NCBI GenBank assembly: GCA_023421675.1
Contig: JAEZTC010000002.1
Coordinates: 186,001 to 250,000 of the forward strand
Direction: 5' to 3'
Length of the DNA stretch: 64,000 bases
Source of the DNA: Bacillota bacterium
GTDB lineage: Bacteria; Bacillota; Clostridia; Acetivibrionales; JANLFN01
Shown: positions 33,761 through 42,866 of the stretch, piece after piece
How positions within the stretch are numbered: position 1 is the first letter of the stretch
Layout of the letters: each line of letters opens with the position of its first letter
Notes under the pieces: model-generated
What the model was told of the DNA's origin: nothing
Seen by the model: the letters and a program-made list of their open reading frames with translations, nothing else
The model's database searches: none
Translations under genes and position numbers: made by a program

Positions 33761-36514
33761 ATGGAAACTATGTTTAAAGATATATTATTGGACGAACCTT
33801 TTAAGGTACGCGTAGAAAAATTAAATAAAATAGGGCAAAACTCTTTATTTAAAGAAGTATATGCAGAAGCAGCGCAAAATGCTTTCAAAATCATAGTGGA
33901 TGCTGATAAAAATACTAAAAATGATAAACAATTTTATTATGAAATTAATGATTACAATAATATAATTTCATTTACAGGTGATAGAGGAACAGGTAAAACA
34001 TCAGCAATGATAAGTTTTGCTAAAGCTCTTGAAAATCATAATGAATTTGTAGAGGGTGATGTTCTTTACCCTCAGTTTAACAAAATAATAAAATATAACT
34101 GTAACTTTACATGTCTTAAAGTAATAGAACCATCAAACTTTATTAATCATGAAAGTCTTTTTGAAATAGTTATATCCAATATATTCAGTCAACTAAAAGA
34201 AATAGTTGATTATTCAAATAAATGTATAGATAAAAATGATTTAAAAAAAATATATGAAATATTTGATGAAGTATACTCTGCGCTAAAGGCAATGTATTCT
34301 GAAAAAAAAGACTTACTTGATGAGAATTATGATATTGGTTCTGGTCTTGAAAAACTAGAACAGTTATCAATAGGAAAAAAACTTAAAAACAGCTTTCAAA
34401 TACTAGTTAACGAATATCTGAAATTCCATAATAGGTATAAAACAGGAATAGAAAATAACACTAAGAAAACATTTCTTATAATTCCTATTGATGACCTTGA
34501 CATGAATATGAAAAATAGCTTTGAAATGGCTGAAGAGATAAGGAAATACCTTATCACAGATAATATAATTATAACAATGGCAATTAATATTGGCCAATTT
34601 ACTAAAATTGTACAGCAAGAATATATTAAATCATTTAAAGAATTGGTTGATAAAGGGTTGATGATAGATGACCCGGCTGATTTAGCAGCAAAATATTTGA
34701 CTAAATTTATACCTACAAACAGAAGAATTTCACTTCCAACGTTTGATACCCAAAGCATTGCAGATAAAAAAGAAATAAATAGTGATGGACAATATGAGTC
34801 CTTAGTAGACTTTTTTTTAGGGAGAATATATAACACTACAGGCATACTTCTTTTAAAGAATGAAACTAACTCCCATGAGATTATCCCTACAAATTTGAGA
34901 GAATTGAACTATTTGAACAAGCTTTTAGAAGATATGGAAAATGTTCATAAAGAACAAATAAATATCCTATATAAGAGTAGAAACGATGAAAAAGCTAGAG
35001 ATAAATTAAGTAGAAATCTTTCAAAATTTGAAGATTATTTTATTAACAATTTTATTAATTCAAAAATGCCTGAAGCGTATTCAAAAATACTTTTGGAACT
35101 ATTTAGGCAGGACAGTGAAAATATTAATAAATATTTAGTACGGTCATTATTAAAAAGACATGTTGATATAAACAGTAAGGAGACTATTATTGATACTAAT
35201 GAAAAGAATGGTAACAATCAACTTATTTTAGAAATGGGTTCAGCAGATTCTTTACCACAAAACATAAGTATAGGTGATATACTTTTTATTCTACAGCAAT
35301 TAATAACTGACAAAAGTGATTATGAAACAAGACGGTTTGTTGCAGGTATTAAAATAATTTATTCAATTCGTGTAATAAGACATATATTTATTGAAAAAAG
35401 TGATAAAAGGGCTAGAGTAATATTAGGAGAGTTTTTATATAATGTTGAGACTACTGAATTAATAGCAAGAAATCGAGAAATGATACAGGTAAGTAATGTC
35501 AGAAATGATTCATTCCTGAAGGATTTGTTGAAAAATATTCGTTTTAATCTCTTAATTTCTAGATTTACAATGTTAGATACAGTTTTTAAGGATTCTATCA
35601 TTAAAAGAAGTGCATATAGGAGAAGCTACGATTCCTTTTATGAATTTCCGTATACTCCAGGGGCAACAAATAATATAGTTTTTAACTTAACTAGTTTTAT
35701 TGTAAATTTATTACATATGGAAATAGTAAATGATCGTTTAAAAGGTTCAAGCATTATACATATACCCAAAGAATATTATGAGTGGAAAAATGATTATATT
35801 GCAGTTTTACCGCTATGGTCAATTGATTTTATAGATATATTCTTTAATATTATACGGAAAAAATCAGATTTAAAAGTAAGAGAAGAAAGTGGATATATTA
35901 ATCACGTAGATAGCTTTTTAAAAGGCATTTCATTAGTAATTAAAGATATTACTGATGAAAATAAGTATTTAGATAAAAATAGACTAATAGAAGCCTATGA
36001 AAAAAATCCTGTTCTATCGCCCACTAATTTAATGAATCCGGAAGTAAAATTCATTATTGAGCAGCTAGGTAGATGGTTCTCAGGAGAAACTATAGGAGAA
36101 AATGATAAAAAGACACAATTTAATGAGCCTACTAAAAACAATGGTATTAATGACAGTGATTACGCTGGAACTAAACCGAATGAGGTTTTAATTTTAGGAC
36201 AAACATTCCAAGTTAGATCATGGGCTGAACTACTTATAACAGTAATAGGAAGAGTTTGTGATCAAAGTCAAGAAAATTATATTATATTAAAAAATTCAAG
36301 ACAATTAAATCAACTGCATATAAGTACTGAAGAAATTATACCAAAACAAAAAAGAAAAAGAATTATTTCTAGGAATGTAAAAGATATATTTGTAAAAACA
36401 AATTTTAATGTAGAGACTATACTAAATTTATGTAGAGTGGCATTAGTTGTTACTGGGAATGATCCCCAAAATGATTTTAGATTATTATCTATACAAATTA
36501 AAAATAAATTTTAA
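33761..36514 (+). CDS. rdrA: RADAR system ATPase RdrA
   Basis: A 917-residue P-loop ATPase, first gene of a RADAR phage-defence pair. Walker A is GDRGTGKTS (residues 73-81), and Walker B LIIPIDDLD spans about 239-247. Between them LKVIEPSNF resembles the conserved 'IDPS' segment of RdrA proteins. The rest is helical, with no membrane segment or signal. In the known system RdrA forms a heptameric ring that senses infection and joins the RdrB shell. It is followed after 10 bases by the adenosine deaminase gene; that pairing and both lengths are what define RADAR. A lone KAP-type or STAND ATPase is less likely. Base composition is more AT-rich than the flanking housekeeping genes, consistent with transfer. 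Confidence 0.9.
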   Translation: METMFKDILLDEPFKVRVEKLNKIGQNSLFKEVYAEAAQNAFKIIVDADKNTKNDKQFYYEINDYNNIISFTGDRGTGKTSAMISFAKALENHNEFVEGDVLYPQFNKIIKYNCNFTCLKVIEPSNFINHESLFEIVISNIFSQLKEIVDYSNKCIDKNDLKKIYEIFDEVYSALKAMYSEKKDLLDENYDIGSGLEKLEQLSIGKKLKNSFQILVNEYLKFHNRYKTGIENNTKKTFLIIPIDDLDMNMKNSFEMAEEIRKYLITDNIIITMAINIGQFTKIVQQEYIKSFKELVDKGLMIDDPADLAAKYLTKFIPTNRRISLPTFDTQSIADKKEINSDGQYESLVDFFLGRIYNTTGILLLKNETNSHEIIPTNLRELNYLNKLLEDMENVHKEQINILYKSRNDEKARDKLSRNLSKFEDYFINNFINSKMPEAYSKILLELFRQDSENINKYLVRSLLKRHVDINSKETIIDTNEKNGNNQLILEMGSADSLPQNISIGDILFILQQLITDKSDYETRRFVAGIKIIYSIRVIRHIFIEKSDKRARVILGEFLYNVETTELIARNREMIQVSNVRNDSFLKDLLKNIRFNLLISRFTMLDTVFKDSIIKRSAYRRSYDSFYEFPYTPGATNNIVFNLTSFIVNLLHMEIVNDRLKGSSIIHIPKEYYEWKNDYIAVLPLWSIDFIDIFFNIIRKKSDLKVREESGYINHVDSFLKGISLVIKDITDENKYLDKNRLIEAYEKNPVLSPTNLMNPEVKFIIEQLGRWFSGETIGENDKKTQFNEPTKNNGINDSDYAGTKPNEVLILGQTFQVRSWAELLITVIGRVCDQSQENYIILKNSRQLNQLHISTEEIIPKQKRKRIISRNVKDIFVKTNFNVETILNLCRVALVVTGNDPQNDFRLLSIQIKNKF

Positions 36515-36524
36515 AGAGGCCTAA

Positions 36525-39185
36525 ATGGATAAATATCTTAGGTATGCGCTTGAAATACTACTTCATAGGACATCACCACTTAAAATACTAAATAATTATA
36601 GTAATGGAGCTGTCAGAAATCACTATTTTATGGCTGCACTCGACGAAGATTTTGAAAGACGAATGCGAATGGAATATGGTTTTTTATCAATTGATGAGAT
36701 ACATAATGCTTCTAAAGTATTAAGAAAAGAATGTGAAAGGGATGAATATGCCCATTGTGGCATATTTACAACTGTTTTCCAATTCGCAGAGAAAACTCTG
36801 TGGCAACAAAATGGACATCCTTGTGTTAAATTTGATCAACTTCTTTGCTTCAGAGATACTACACATACTATTGGATCAGAACTTTTTATTTGTGCATATT
36901 TAGCGAACAGAGATTATTTTAACAAAAGAGTAAAAAGAAAAAATTTTGATTACCCAACATCTTTGACTACAGATAATATAAGACTTCATAACATGCTAAA
37001 GGCAGGTCTGTCGGAAAATCATTTCCATTTAAAAGGTTCTACACCTGCATTTATGCTTTCATGGTTATGCCTTATGAATAATGTAAAAAATAGAAAAAAT
37101 CAGTTTGATAAAATAAATCTTAAGAAAACATCTCTTAATTCAGATATGCTTTTTATTGATATGCAGGCTAATGAAAGTTATTACAGTCTGGTAATAAAAG
37201 CTGCTGCAATAAGGTTGTTTCTTACAAAAGAATTAAATAAAAAGTATGCCAAAGATGAAAAAGGGAACAGTTTTTCAGATAATCTAAAGAAGTTAAAAGA
37301 GTTGTTAGGATATAATGATATTGAAATGAGTTCTAATACCAATAAAATTCAAAGGGAAATAGATTCCTATAAAATGTTGTATAGTGTAAAAATCAATAAG
37401 TATAATGCATATATGGATTATGCTATTGAGGATAGCCAGAAAGACAATTCATCCTGTGTAGTATTTACAGGTGAACGGAAATTTCTATATGATATGTTTT
37501 ATGCTATTATATCCAGAAATGAGAACATAAAACAACATATAGATTTGTTTTATGTATATCTACTTATTTCAGCATGGTTTAGAGGGGAACTTATCCAAAA
37601 TAATGGGAGGACAGGTTTTGCTAATTTCGAAGAATATCAGAATAGAAAAGATAAGTTCATAGAAGGTTATAGTCATTATCAAAATGCTCTTATAGCCATA
37701 GCACTCGAGTCAAATTTAGAGAAAGATTATATAAAGAGCATAGAAGCAAGATTTGTTCCCCAAAAACGTTCCAGGGACATAAGATTTCAAGTCGCTTTAT
37801 ATGATAAACTAGCTGGTCCATATAACGAAGGCGAAAAAATAGATAAGTTTCTGGAGAAAGAATTAAACAAAAAAGAATCTAAATCAAAACAAGGATATAG
37901 GCTTTTTTATGTTGCACATTTCCCAAAGTTTGTCGATAAAAAGAATTCTATGCTTAAGTGTAGGCATTCTTCACTACGAAAAGTAGTAAAAAATCAAGCA
38001 CTTTGTATTAGCTACATAAGGGAAAGACAGATGGAAGCTGCCTGCCGTATTCTAGGTATAGATGCATGCGCTAATGAGATTGGCTGTCGCCCAGAAGTTT
38101 TTGCTCAACCATTTAGGTTTCTTAAAAATCATAACGTACAAGTAAATTCTTTAATAATAAATACCAAAATTCCAAAACAGCTAAGAATTACTTATCATGT
38201 CGGAGAAGATTTTCTTGACGTCGCTGATGGACTTAGGGCAATAGATGAAGCTATAAATTTCTTAGGTATTACCTCCGGAGATAGATTGGGACATGCTCTG
38301 GCATTAGGAATAAGTGCAGGTCAATGGTATAGAACAAAAAATCATAGGATTATTTTACCACGTCAAGATGTTATTGATAATGCTGCATGGATGGTTTTTA
38401 AATTATCTAAATATGGATACTCTAATAAACCGATTATTTATGAGTTAAAATCAATGTTTCAGGATAATTTTCTCTATGTTTATCAAAGTATACCTTTTCA
38501 AGAACGAGACCATTATGTTGATATAGACATGTATATTGATTCGTGGAAACTTCGGGGTGATAACCCATACTTATATCTAGATACTGATGATCATATTGCT
38601 TACAGGAATATCATAAAAAGAGGTTGGACAAATATTTGTACAGAATATGATTGTTATAACAGAAATGATATATGTAATAGTAACCTTCAAGCTATACGTG
38701 AAAATAATGTAAGAGCATATAAGTTGATGCATCACTATCATTTTAACAAGGAAGTACGTAAGTTTGGTGATGAATGTATTGAGTATGAAATATCAAAAAA
38801 ATACATTGAAGCAGTAGAATTAATTCAAGAGCATATGAGGCATGAAATTGCTCAAATGGGTGTAGGAATAGAGTGTAATCCCTCATCAAATTATCTTATT
38901 GGTACTTTTAAGCGCTATGATCAACATCCAATAACCAATTTTAATAATAAATATTTATGTAATGATAATAACAACGCAAAATTATTTATATCAATCAATA
39001 CTGATGATCTAGGGGTTTTTGATACTTCACTTGAAAATGAATATGCATTAATGGCATGTGCCCTTCAGAAAATAGAGGATGAAAGTGGAAATAAGAAGTA
39101 TAGCCCCAGTGATATTTATGACTATCTTGATTATGTGAGAAAAATGGGTTTAGAACAAAGCTTTGATTATTTAGATGATTTTTAG
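36525..39185 (+). CDS. rdrB: RADAR system adenosine deaminase RdrB
   Basis: An 886-residue adenosine-deaminase-fold protein, much larger than the metabolic enzymes (about 350). Zinc and catalytic motifs in order: HFH at 166-168 (LSENHFHLKGSTPAF), HVGED at 558-562 with the catalytic Glu561, RLGHA with His590, IECNPSSN (782-789), and INTDDLG with Asp827/828. The long insert between the first and second motifs (about 180-540) is typical of RdrB and is helical. RdrB assembles into a large shell and deaminates adenosine in RNA or ATP to inosine/ITP during infection (known family). AGAGG precedes ATG 36525. No third gene (membrane accessory protein) follows. All expected metal ligands appear present, so the enzyme should be active. 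Confidence 0.92.
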   Translation: MDKYLRYALEILLHRTSPLKILNNYSNGAVRNHYFMAALDEDFERRMRMEYGFLSIDEIHNASKVLRKECERDEYAHCGIFTTVFQFAEKTLWQQNGHPCVKFDQLLCFRDTTHTIGSELFICAYLANRDYFNKRVKRKNFDYPTSLTTDNIRLHNMLKAGLSENHFHLKGSTPAFMLSWLCLMNNVKNRKNQFDKINLKKTSLNSDMLFIDMQANESYYSLVIKAAAIRLFLTKELNKKYAKDEKGNSFSDNLKKLKELLGYNDIEMSSNTNKIQREIDSYKMLYSVKINKYNAYMDYAIEDSQKDNSSCVVFTGERKFLYDMFYAIISRNENIKQHIDLFYVYLLISAWFRGELIQNNGRTGFANFEEYQNRKDKFIEGYSHYQNALIAIALESNLEKDYIKSIEARFVPQKRSRDIRFQVALYDKLAGPYNEGEKIDKFLEKELNKKESKSKQGYRLFYVAHFPKFVDKKNSMLKCRHSSLRKVVKNQALCISYIRERQMEAACRILGIDACANEIGCRPEVFAQPFRFLKNHNVQVNSLIINTKIPKQLRITYHVGEDFLDVADGLRAIDEAINFLGITSGDRLGHALALGISAGQWYRTKNHRIILPRQDVIDNAAWMVFKLSKYGYSNKPIIYELKSMFQDNFLYVYQSIPFQERDHYVDIDMYIDSWKLRGDNPYLYLDTDDHIAYRNIIKRGWTNICTEYDCYNRNDICNSNLQAIRENNVRAYKLMHHYHFNKEVRKFGDECIEYEISKKYIEAVELIQEHMRHEIAQMGVGIECNPSSNYLIGTFKRYDQHPITNFNNKYLCNDNNNAKLFISINTDDLGVFDTSLENEYALMACALQKIEDESGNKKYSPSDIYDYLDYVRKMGLEQSFDYLDDF

Positions 39186-39298
39186 GGGTTAAGTTTAAGA
39201 CAGAATTTGAAATAGCTACCAACGCCCTGCCCATTGGAAGCTAAACTGGCAGTATGTTTTGAGAAAATTTGTTTTAATTTTGTATTAATTTTAATACA

Positions 39299-39603
39299 GA
39301 TAAACTCTTCGAAGTAACTGCGTAAGAACATTGTCTACAAAGTTCGGTATAGCCACTCCAAGCGACCTTCCCAGATGGCGCTTGGTGGAGTGACATAGAG
39401 CCATCCTGCTGACATCAGTCAGAGTCCGGCGAATCTGCCAGGGAAGGCAGATTCAGTTGGGTATGGAACGGATGCCATTGGAAACGGCCGGACAATTCTA
39501 TGGATGGAAGCTTGGTTGCTCTGTCACGGAATCCGTCGCGCCCATCCCTTAGCCTCCGCGGCGAGCGGCGACTTTTGCTCCGCTTTACGTCGTTGAAAAG
39601 CGG
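39299..39603 (+). repeat. Structured ~300-nt element, right copy
   Basis: The inverted partner of 33182-33482, reading outward from the RADAR genes. Stems visible: CACTCCAAGCG / CGCTTGGTGGAGTG (39354-39393), GAATCTGCC / GGCAGATTC (39431-39454), ATGG / CCAT with GGATG in the loop, ACGG-ATT-CCGT mirrored in the CACGGAATCCGTCG block, and the terminal CCGCTTT / AAAGCGG. Several replace base pairs of the left copy by different pairs. No protein is encoded. Confidence 0.8.
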
Positions 39604-39642
39604 AAAAAGATTATTGATAGAGGATTTACACAGACTTTAGTG

Positions 39643-39664
39643 GCCGTGGGTTTTAACCCATGGC
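39643..39664. repeat. REP-like hairpin
   Basis: GCC-G-TGGGTT-TT-AACCCA-T-GGC, close to the palindrome at 22715-22734. It lies 40 bases beyond the right structured element. Confidence 0.6.
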
Positions 39665-39813
39665 GCAATAATTATATATTGTCGGGAAACTTTCGGGAAA
39701 TATTATTTAATCCCTCTCACTTCAATAACCCCTACATAACTCACAACATATCATTCCTCACATATACAAATGTCCTCTGGGGAAATAAAAAGTAGAAAAA
39801 AGATAAAAATGGG

Positions 39814-39855
39814 TAATAAAAAATGATTGTCACAATGGCAGTCATTTTTTATTAT
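39814..39855. terminator. Bidirectional terminator-like hairpin
   Basis: AATAAAAAATGATTG and CAGTCATTTTTTATT form a 15-bp stem with one G-T pair, with A-tract and T-tract on the two sides. It separates the island from spo0A. The sequence from 39665 to 39813 shows nothing else I can name. Confidence 0.55.
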
Positions 39856-39962
39856 CTTATTCAAAAATAGTATAAATCCCCTAAAAATGAAGAAAAACAA
39901 AGCTTTTCAAAATCAATAAATGTAAGACTGAAATGGAATTTATAATACTAAATACAAAATAT

Positions 39963-40004
39963 TTCAAGTTAATACTTGAATTATTATAAAAAGCTAAATA
40001 TAAT
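39963..40004 (+). promoter_or_regulatory. spo0A promoter with dyad over the -35 box
   Basis: TTGAAT at 39976-39981 and TATAAT at 39999-40004 are 17 bases apart. A perfect inverted repeat TTCAAG-TTAATA-CTTGAA (39963-39980) overlaps the -35 box, positioned for a dimeric repressor or activator. I do not recognise the regulator; it does not look like a 0A box or a sigma-H promoter. Confidence 0.55.
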
Positions 40005-40045
40005 GAGAGCAGAAAAAAGTTGACGTATTTTAAGGGGGAGTAAGT

Positions 40046-40849
40046 TTGATTAACAAAAAGATTCAGGTTGTTATCGCTGACGATAATAGGGAATTTGGTG
40101 ATATATTAACCGAATACTTGAATAACCAGAATGACATTGAAGTGGTCGGTGTTGCAAGAGATGGCATGGAAGCTTATGAATTAATTACAACAAAAATGCC
40201 TGATATTGCAATTCTTGATATCATAATGCCACATCTTGACGGACTTGGAGTTCTTGAAAAAATAAACTCAGTACAGCTTGAAAAAAGACCGCTTTTTATA
40301 ATTCTTTCTGCTGTCGGACAGGATAAAATTACTCAAAGAGCTCTTGCTTTGGGAGCTGAATACTATATTGTTAAACCGTTCGACATGGATGTCCTTGTTT
40401 CAAGAATAAGACAGCTTAAAGACATTAAACAAGCTCCAGTATTAAAGACAGAATTCAGTACGGAACTCAAACCTTCCCATTATGTACCATCACCTAAAAA
40501 TATCGAAGCTGAAGTAACAAATATAATGCATGAAATTGGAGTACCGGCACACATTAAAGGTTATCAGTATCTGAGAGATGCTATAATAATGGTAATCAAG
40601 GATCTTGATATGATAAATTCAATTACAAAGCAGCTGTATCCTACAATAGCACGTGCATACAACACAACCCCAAGCAGAGTTGAAAGAGCAATAAGACATG
40701 CAATTGAAGTTGCATGGAGCAGGGGACAGGTTGAAGCTATAGATGCATTGTTCGGATACACAGTCAGCATTGGAAAAGGCAAGCCTACCAACTCAGAATT
40801 TATTGCAATGGTAGCTGACAAATTAAGACTTGAAATGAAAGTAAGCTAA
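40046..40849 (+). CDS. spo0A: Sporulation master regulator Spo0A
   Basis: A 267-residue response regulator. Receiver domain (about 5-125): acidic pocket Asp12/Asp13, phosphorylation site Asp58 (IAILDIIMP), conserved Thr/Ser and Lys (ILSAVG, YYIVKPFD). After a linker, the Spo0A-specific DNA-binding domain covers about 150-267, with SRVERAIRHAIEVAWSRG as recognition helix. It starts at TTG 40046 behind GGGGGAG. In Clostridia orphan histidine kinases phosphorylate Spo0A directly. It is separated from spoIVB by the RADAR island, whereas the two are usually adjacent. Confidence 0.98.
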   Translation: MINKKIQVVIADDNREFGDILTEYLNNQNDIEVVGVARDGMEAYELITTKMPDIAILDIIMPHLDGLGVLEKINSVQLEKRPLFIILSAVGQDKITQRALALGAEYYIVKPFDMDVLVSRIRQLKDIKQAPVLKTEFSTELKPSHYVPSPKNIEAEVTNIMHEIGVPAHIKGYQYLRDAIIMVIKDLDMINSITKQLYPTIARAYNTTPSRVERAIRHAIEVAWSRGQVEAIDALFGYTVSIGKGKPTNSEFIAMVADKLRLEMKVS

Positions 40850-40862
40850 ATAAAGGTTATTC

Positions 40863-40889
40863 AAGGGGGCATCGTCCCCCTTATTTTTT
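40863..40889 (+). terminator. spo0A terminator
   Basis: AAGGGGG-CATCGT-CCCCCTT followed by a T-run, 14 bases after the stop codon. Confidence 0.85.
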
Positions 40890-40892
40890 TGC

Positions 40893-40917
40893 AAAAAAAA
40901 GAGGCCTTAAGCCTCTG
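40893..40917 (-). terminator. Terminator of the MerR-type gene
   Basis: On the minus strand AGAGGC-TTAAG-GCCTCT is followed by eight T. It makes the convergent partner of the spo0A terminator. Confidence 0.8.
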
Positions 40918-40932
40918 AACTGTTTGTTTGTA

Positions 40933-41505
40933 TCATTTCTTTATTCCATTGAAAAAGCGTCTTATTGCATTTCCTTTATTTCTATCTCTCCATAACCCAA
41001 GTGCTCGGTCAACCTCCTGGAAGTGCCTGTCCAGTTTCAATTCAAGCTTTCTTGAACTGTTTTCTACACAAGCTCCCAGTTCAAGCTTTGTTTTATTAAG
41101 TTCTCTGGACACTAATTCTCTGGTAGTCTGAGCTTCTTTCTCTATATTTTGAGAGATTTCATCTTTAAATTCATAAAAAAACAGCCTTAAATCATCATTC
41201 TTATTCTCATTGTATACTGAAATAACTGATGTTGTCCCATCGTCAAGCATAACGGAAGGAGTATCAACAGGTAAAATCTGATCCTCGAGTATTTTTTTAA
41301 TAGCCTTTATTTCAAGCCCTTCATCCCTCATGTTTTTTATCTGGTACATAATATTTGCATACTCTGTTGGATAAAAACGTCTTCCGCGGCTGTCTTTGGG
41401 GATATTAAGATTAAACTCCTTTTCATAATATCTTAAGGCATGAGTTGTTACATTAAGAACTTCGCTTAGCTCGGTAATTGTATACTTATCTTTCAGGACC
41501 TCCAT
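40933..41505 (-). CDS. MerR-family transcriptional regulator
   Basis: A 190-residue protein with an N-terminal MerR winged helix (TITELSEVLNVTTHALRYYEKEF; then RRFYPTEYANIMYQI and EGLEIKAIKKIL). The effector part (about 80-190) is helical with many charged residues and lacks the Cys metal sites of metal sensors; its ligand is unknown. ATG 41505 is chosen because GGGAGG is well spaced upstream; the frame extends to 41535 without a site. An inverted repeat lies just upstream at 41536-41636 and could be an operator. Transcription converges on spo0A. Confidence 0.8.
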   Translation of the reverse strand: MEVLKDKYTITELSEVLNVTTHALRYYEKEFNLNIPKDSRGRRFYPTEYANIMYQIKNMRDEGLEIKAIKKILEDQILPVDTPSVMLDDGTTSVISVYNENKNDDLRLFFYEFKDEISQNIEKEAQTTRELVSRELNKTKLELGACVENSSRKLELKLDRHFQEVDRALGLWRDRNKGNAIRRFFNGIKK

Positions 41506-41535
41506 ACTATTCCTCCCATACACCACATTATCCAA

Positions 41536-41636
41536 TGTGATTATTTTTCTTTTGAAATGACAAACATCTAATAAGGATGTAGAGCTGTCATGACGTAATA
41601 ATAAAAATGAATTGCTTTTGAATAAAAATAATCACA
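41536..41636. repeat. Inverted repeat upstream of the MerR-type gene
   Basis: TGTGATTATTTTT (41536-41548) and AAAAATAATCACA (41624-41636) are perfect 13-bp complements 75 bases apart. They could be paired operator sites or the ends of a small mobile element. The palindrome GTCATGAC lies between them. Confidence 0.45.
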
Positions 41637-41720
41637 ATGCTATTATAAATTTTGATATAGGTTTGAGTACAATTCAACAATATAATAACATTAATGGAAA
41701 AAAGTGTAAACTAGATATGC

Positions 41721-42632
41721 CTATTTTCTCAATATTTCCAAGGCACTTAACATGTCGCTGGGTATGGGGGCAGTCAAGAATAATTGCTCTTTGGTAATGG
41801 GATGGTTGAAATTCAGTTTATAGGAATGAAGAGCTTGACGGTTGATTATATTTTCAGAATTATCAATTTGAACTGAATCCGGAAGATATAGAAAATCTCC
41901 TAAGAGGGGATGACCTACTGCCTGGCAGTGAACTCTGATCTGATGGGTTCTGCCTGTAAGAGGATGAAGCCTTAAATAAGTAGCATTGTTTAATAGCTCT
42001 ATAACTTCATATTCTGTTACAGAAGGATAACCTTCAGATGAAATACATCTGAGCATAATACTTTCTGGCTTTCTGGCTATTGGAAGATCGATAGTTCCTG
42101 CAGAGCTTTCAAAAATACCATGGGCAATTGCCAGATATTCTTTATTAAAAAGGTTATTTCCCATTTGTTTGATAAGAGCTTCCTGGATGTATGAATTTTT
42201 TGCAAACAGGATTATACCTGACGTATCTCTGTCAAGACGGCTCACAGGTCTTATTTTAATATATTCGTTTTTCTCATAAAGGTATTTTATAAGTCCGTTT
42301 GCAATTGTTCCTGAGGGGTGGCTGCAAGTTGGATGAACAACTATTCCAGGCTGTTTGTTGACAGCAATTATGCTTTCATCTTCAAAAAGAATATCAAGTT
42401 CAATATCTTCAGGTGCTATGTCATTGCTTTCCTCATCAAATTTTATTACAGCCTCAACCTTGTCACCTGCTTTAACAATATGGTTAACATGAACAGGCAA
42501 ACCGTTGCAAAGGATTTTATCGCTCAACTTAAGCTTGATTAGAAGCCTGGTGGATAAGTCCAATTTAGATTTAAGTATTGTTTTTATAGTTTTACCTTCT
42601 GAGGCGCCATCTACAATATAATTCAGTATCAT
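41721..42632 (-). CDS. RluA-family pseudouridine synthase
   Basis: A 303-residue protein with an S4-like N-terminal domain (about 1-75) and the RluA catalytic domain. The catalytic motif RLDRDTSGIILFAK holds the Asp that attacks uridine, and HPLTGRTHQIRVHCQAVGHPLLGD is the second family block. It isomerises uridines in rRNA or tRNA; whether it is RluD-, RluC- or RsuA-like in target cannot be told. It faces away from the PLP lyase-family gene, sharing the divergent region 42633-42866. Confidence 0.9.
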   Translation of the reverse strand: MILNYIVDGASEGKTIKTILKSKLDLSTRLLIKLKLSDKILCNGLPVHVNHIVKAGDKVEAVIKFDEESNDIAPEDIELDILFEDESIIAVNKQPGIVVHPTCSHPSGTIANGLIKYLYEKNEYIKIRPVSRLDRDTSGIILFAKNSYIQEALIKQMGNNLFNKEYLAIAHGIFESSAGTIDLPIARKPESIMLRCISSEGYPSVTEYEVIELLNNATYLRLHPLTGRTHQIRVHCQAVGHPLLGDFLYLPDSVQIDNSENIINRQALHSYKLNFNHPITKEQLFLTAPIPSDMLSALEILRK

Positions 42633-42780
42633 TATTTCACCGTATCTTTGCTGTTTATGGAAATATACAGATTCCTTATAATGTCTTGAATTAACTGTAT
42701 ACAGACCTTAGCATACAGCTTGTTCTCAAGTTTTATACGTCTCAATGTTCCATAAAATTAATCTTATATATTTAAAAATA

Positions 42781-42794
42781 ACCATTTAAATGGT
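42781..42794. promoter_or_regulatory. Palindrome in the divergent region
   Basis: ACCATTTAAATGGT is a perfect 14-base palindrome upstream of the PLP lyase-family gene, between it and the divergent pseudouridine synthase. Possible operator; the binding protein is unknown. Confidence 0.35.
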
Positions 42795-42866
42795 ATATTA
42801 AGAGTGCACAAAAAACAAGCTTTATAGTTGTAATTAAATTTAAAATAATAAATTAGGAGCAATTGA

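Noticed and set aside
33182..39603. Insertion sequence carrying the RADAR genes as a simple composite transposon
   Set aside because: The flanking elements encode no transposase and have diverged while keeping RNA stems; no target-site duplication was recognised. A mobile origin is possible but not shown.
41612..41797. Plus-strand open frame of 61 codons
   Set aside because: No ribosome-binding site; it overlaps the end of the pseudouridine synthase gene antisense and part of an inverted repeat.
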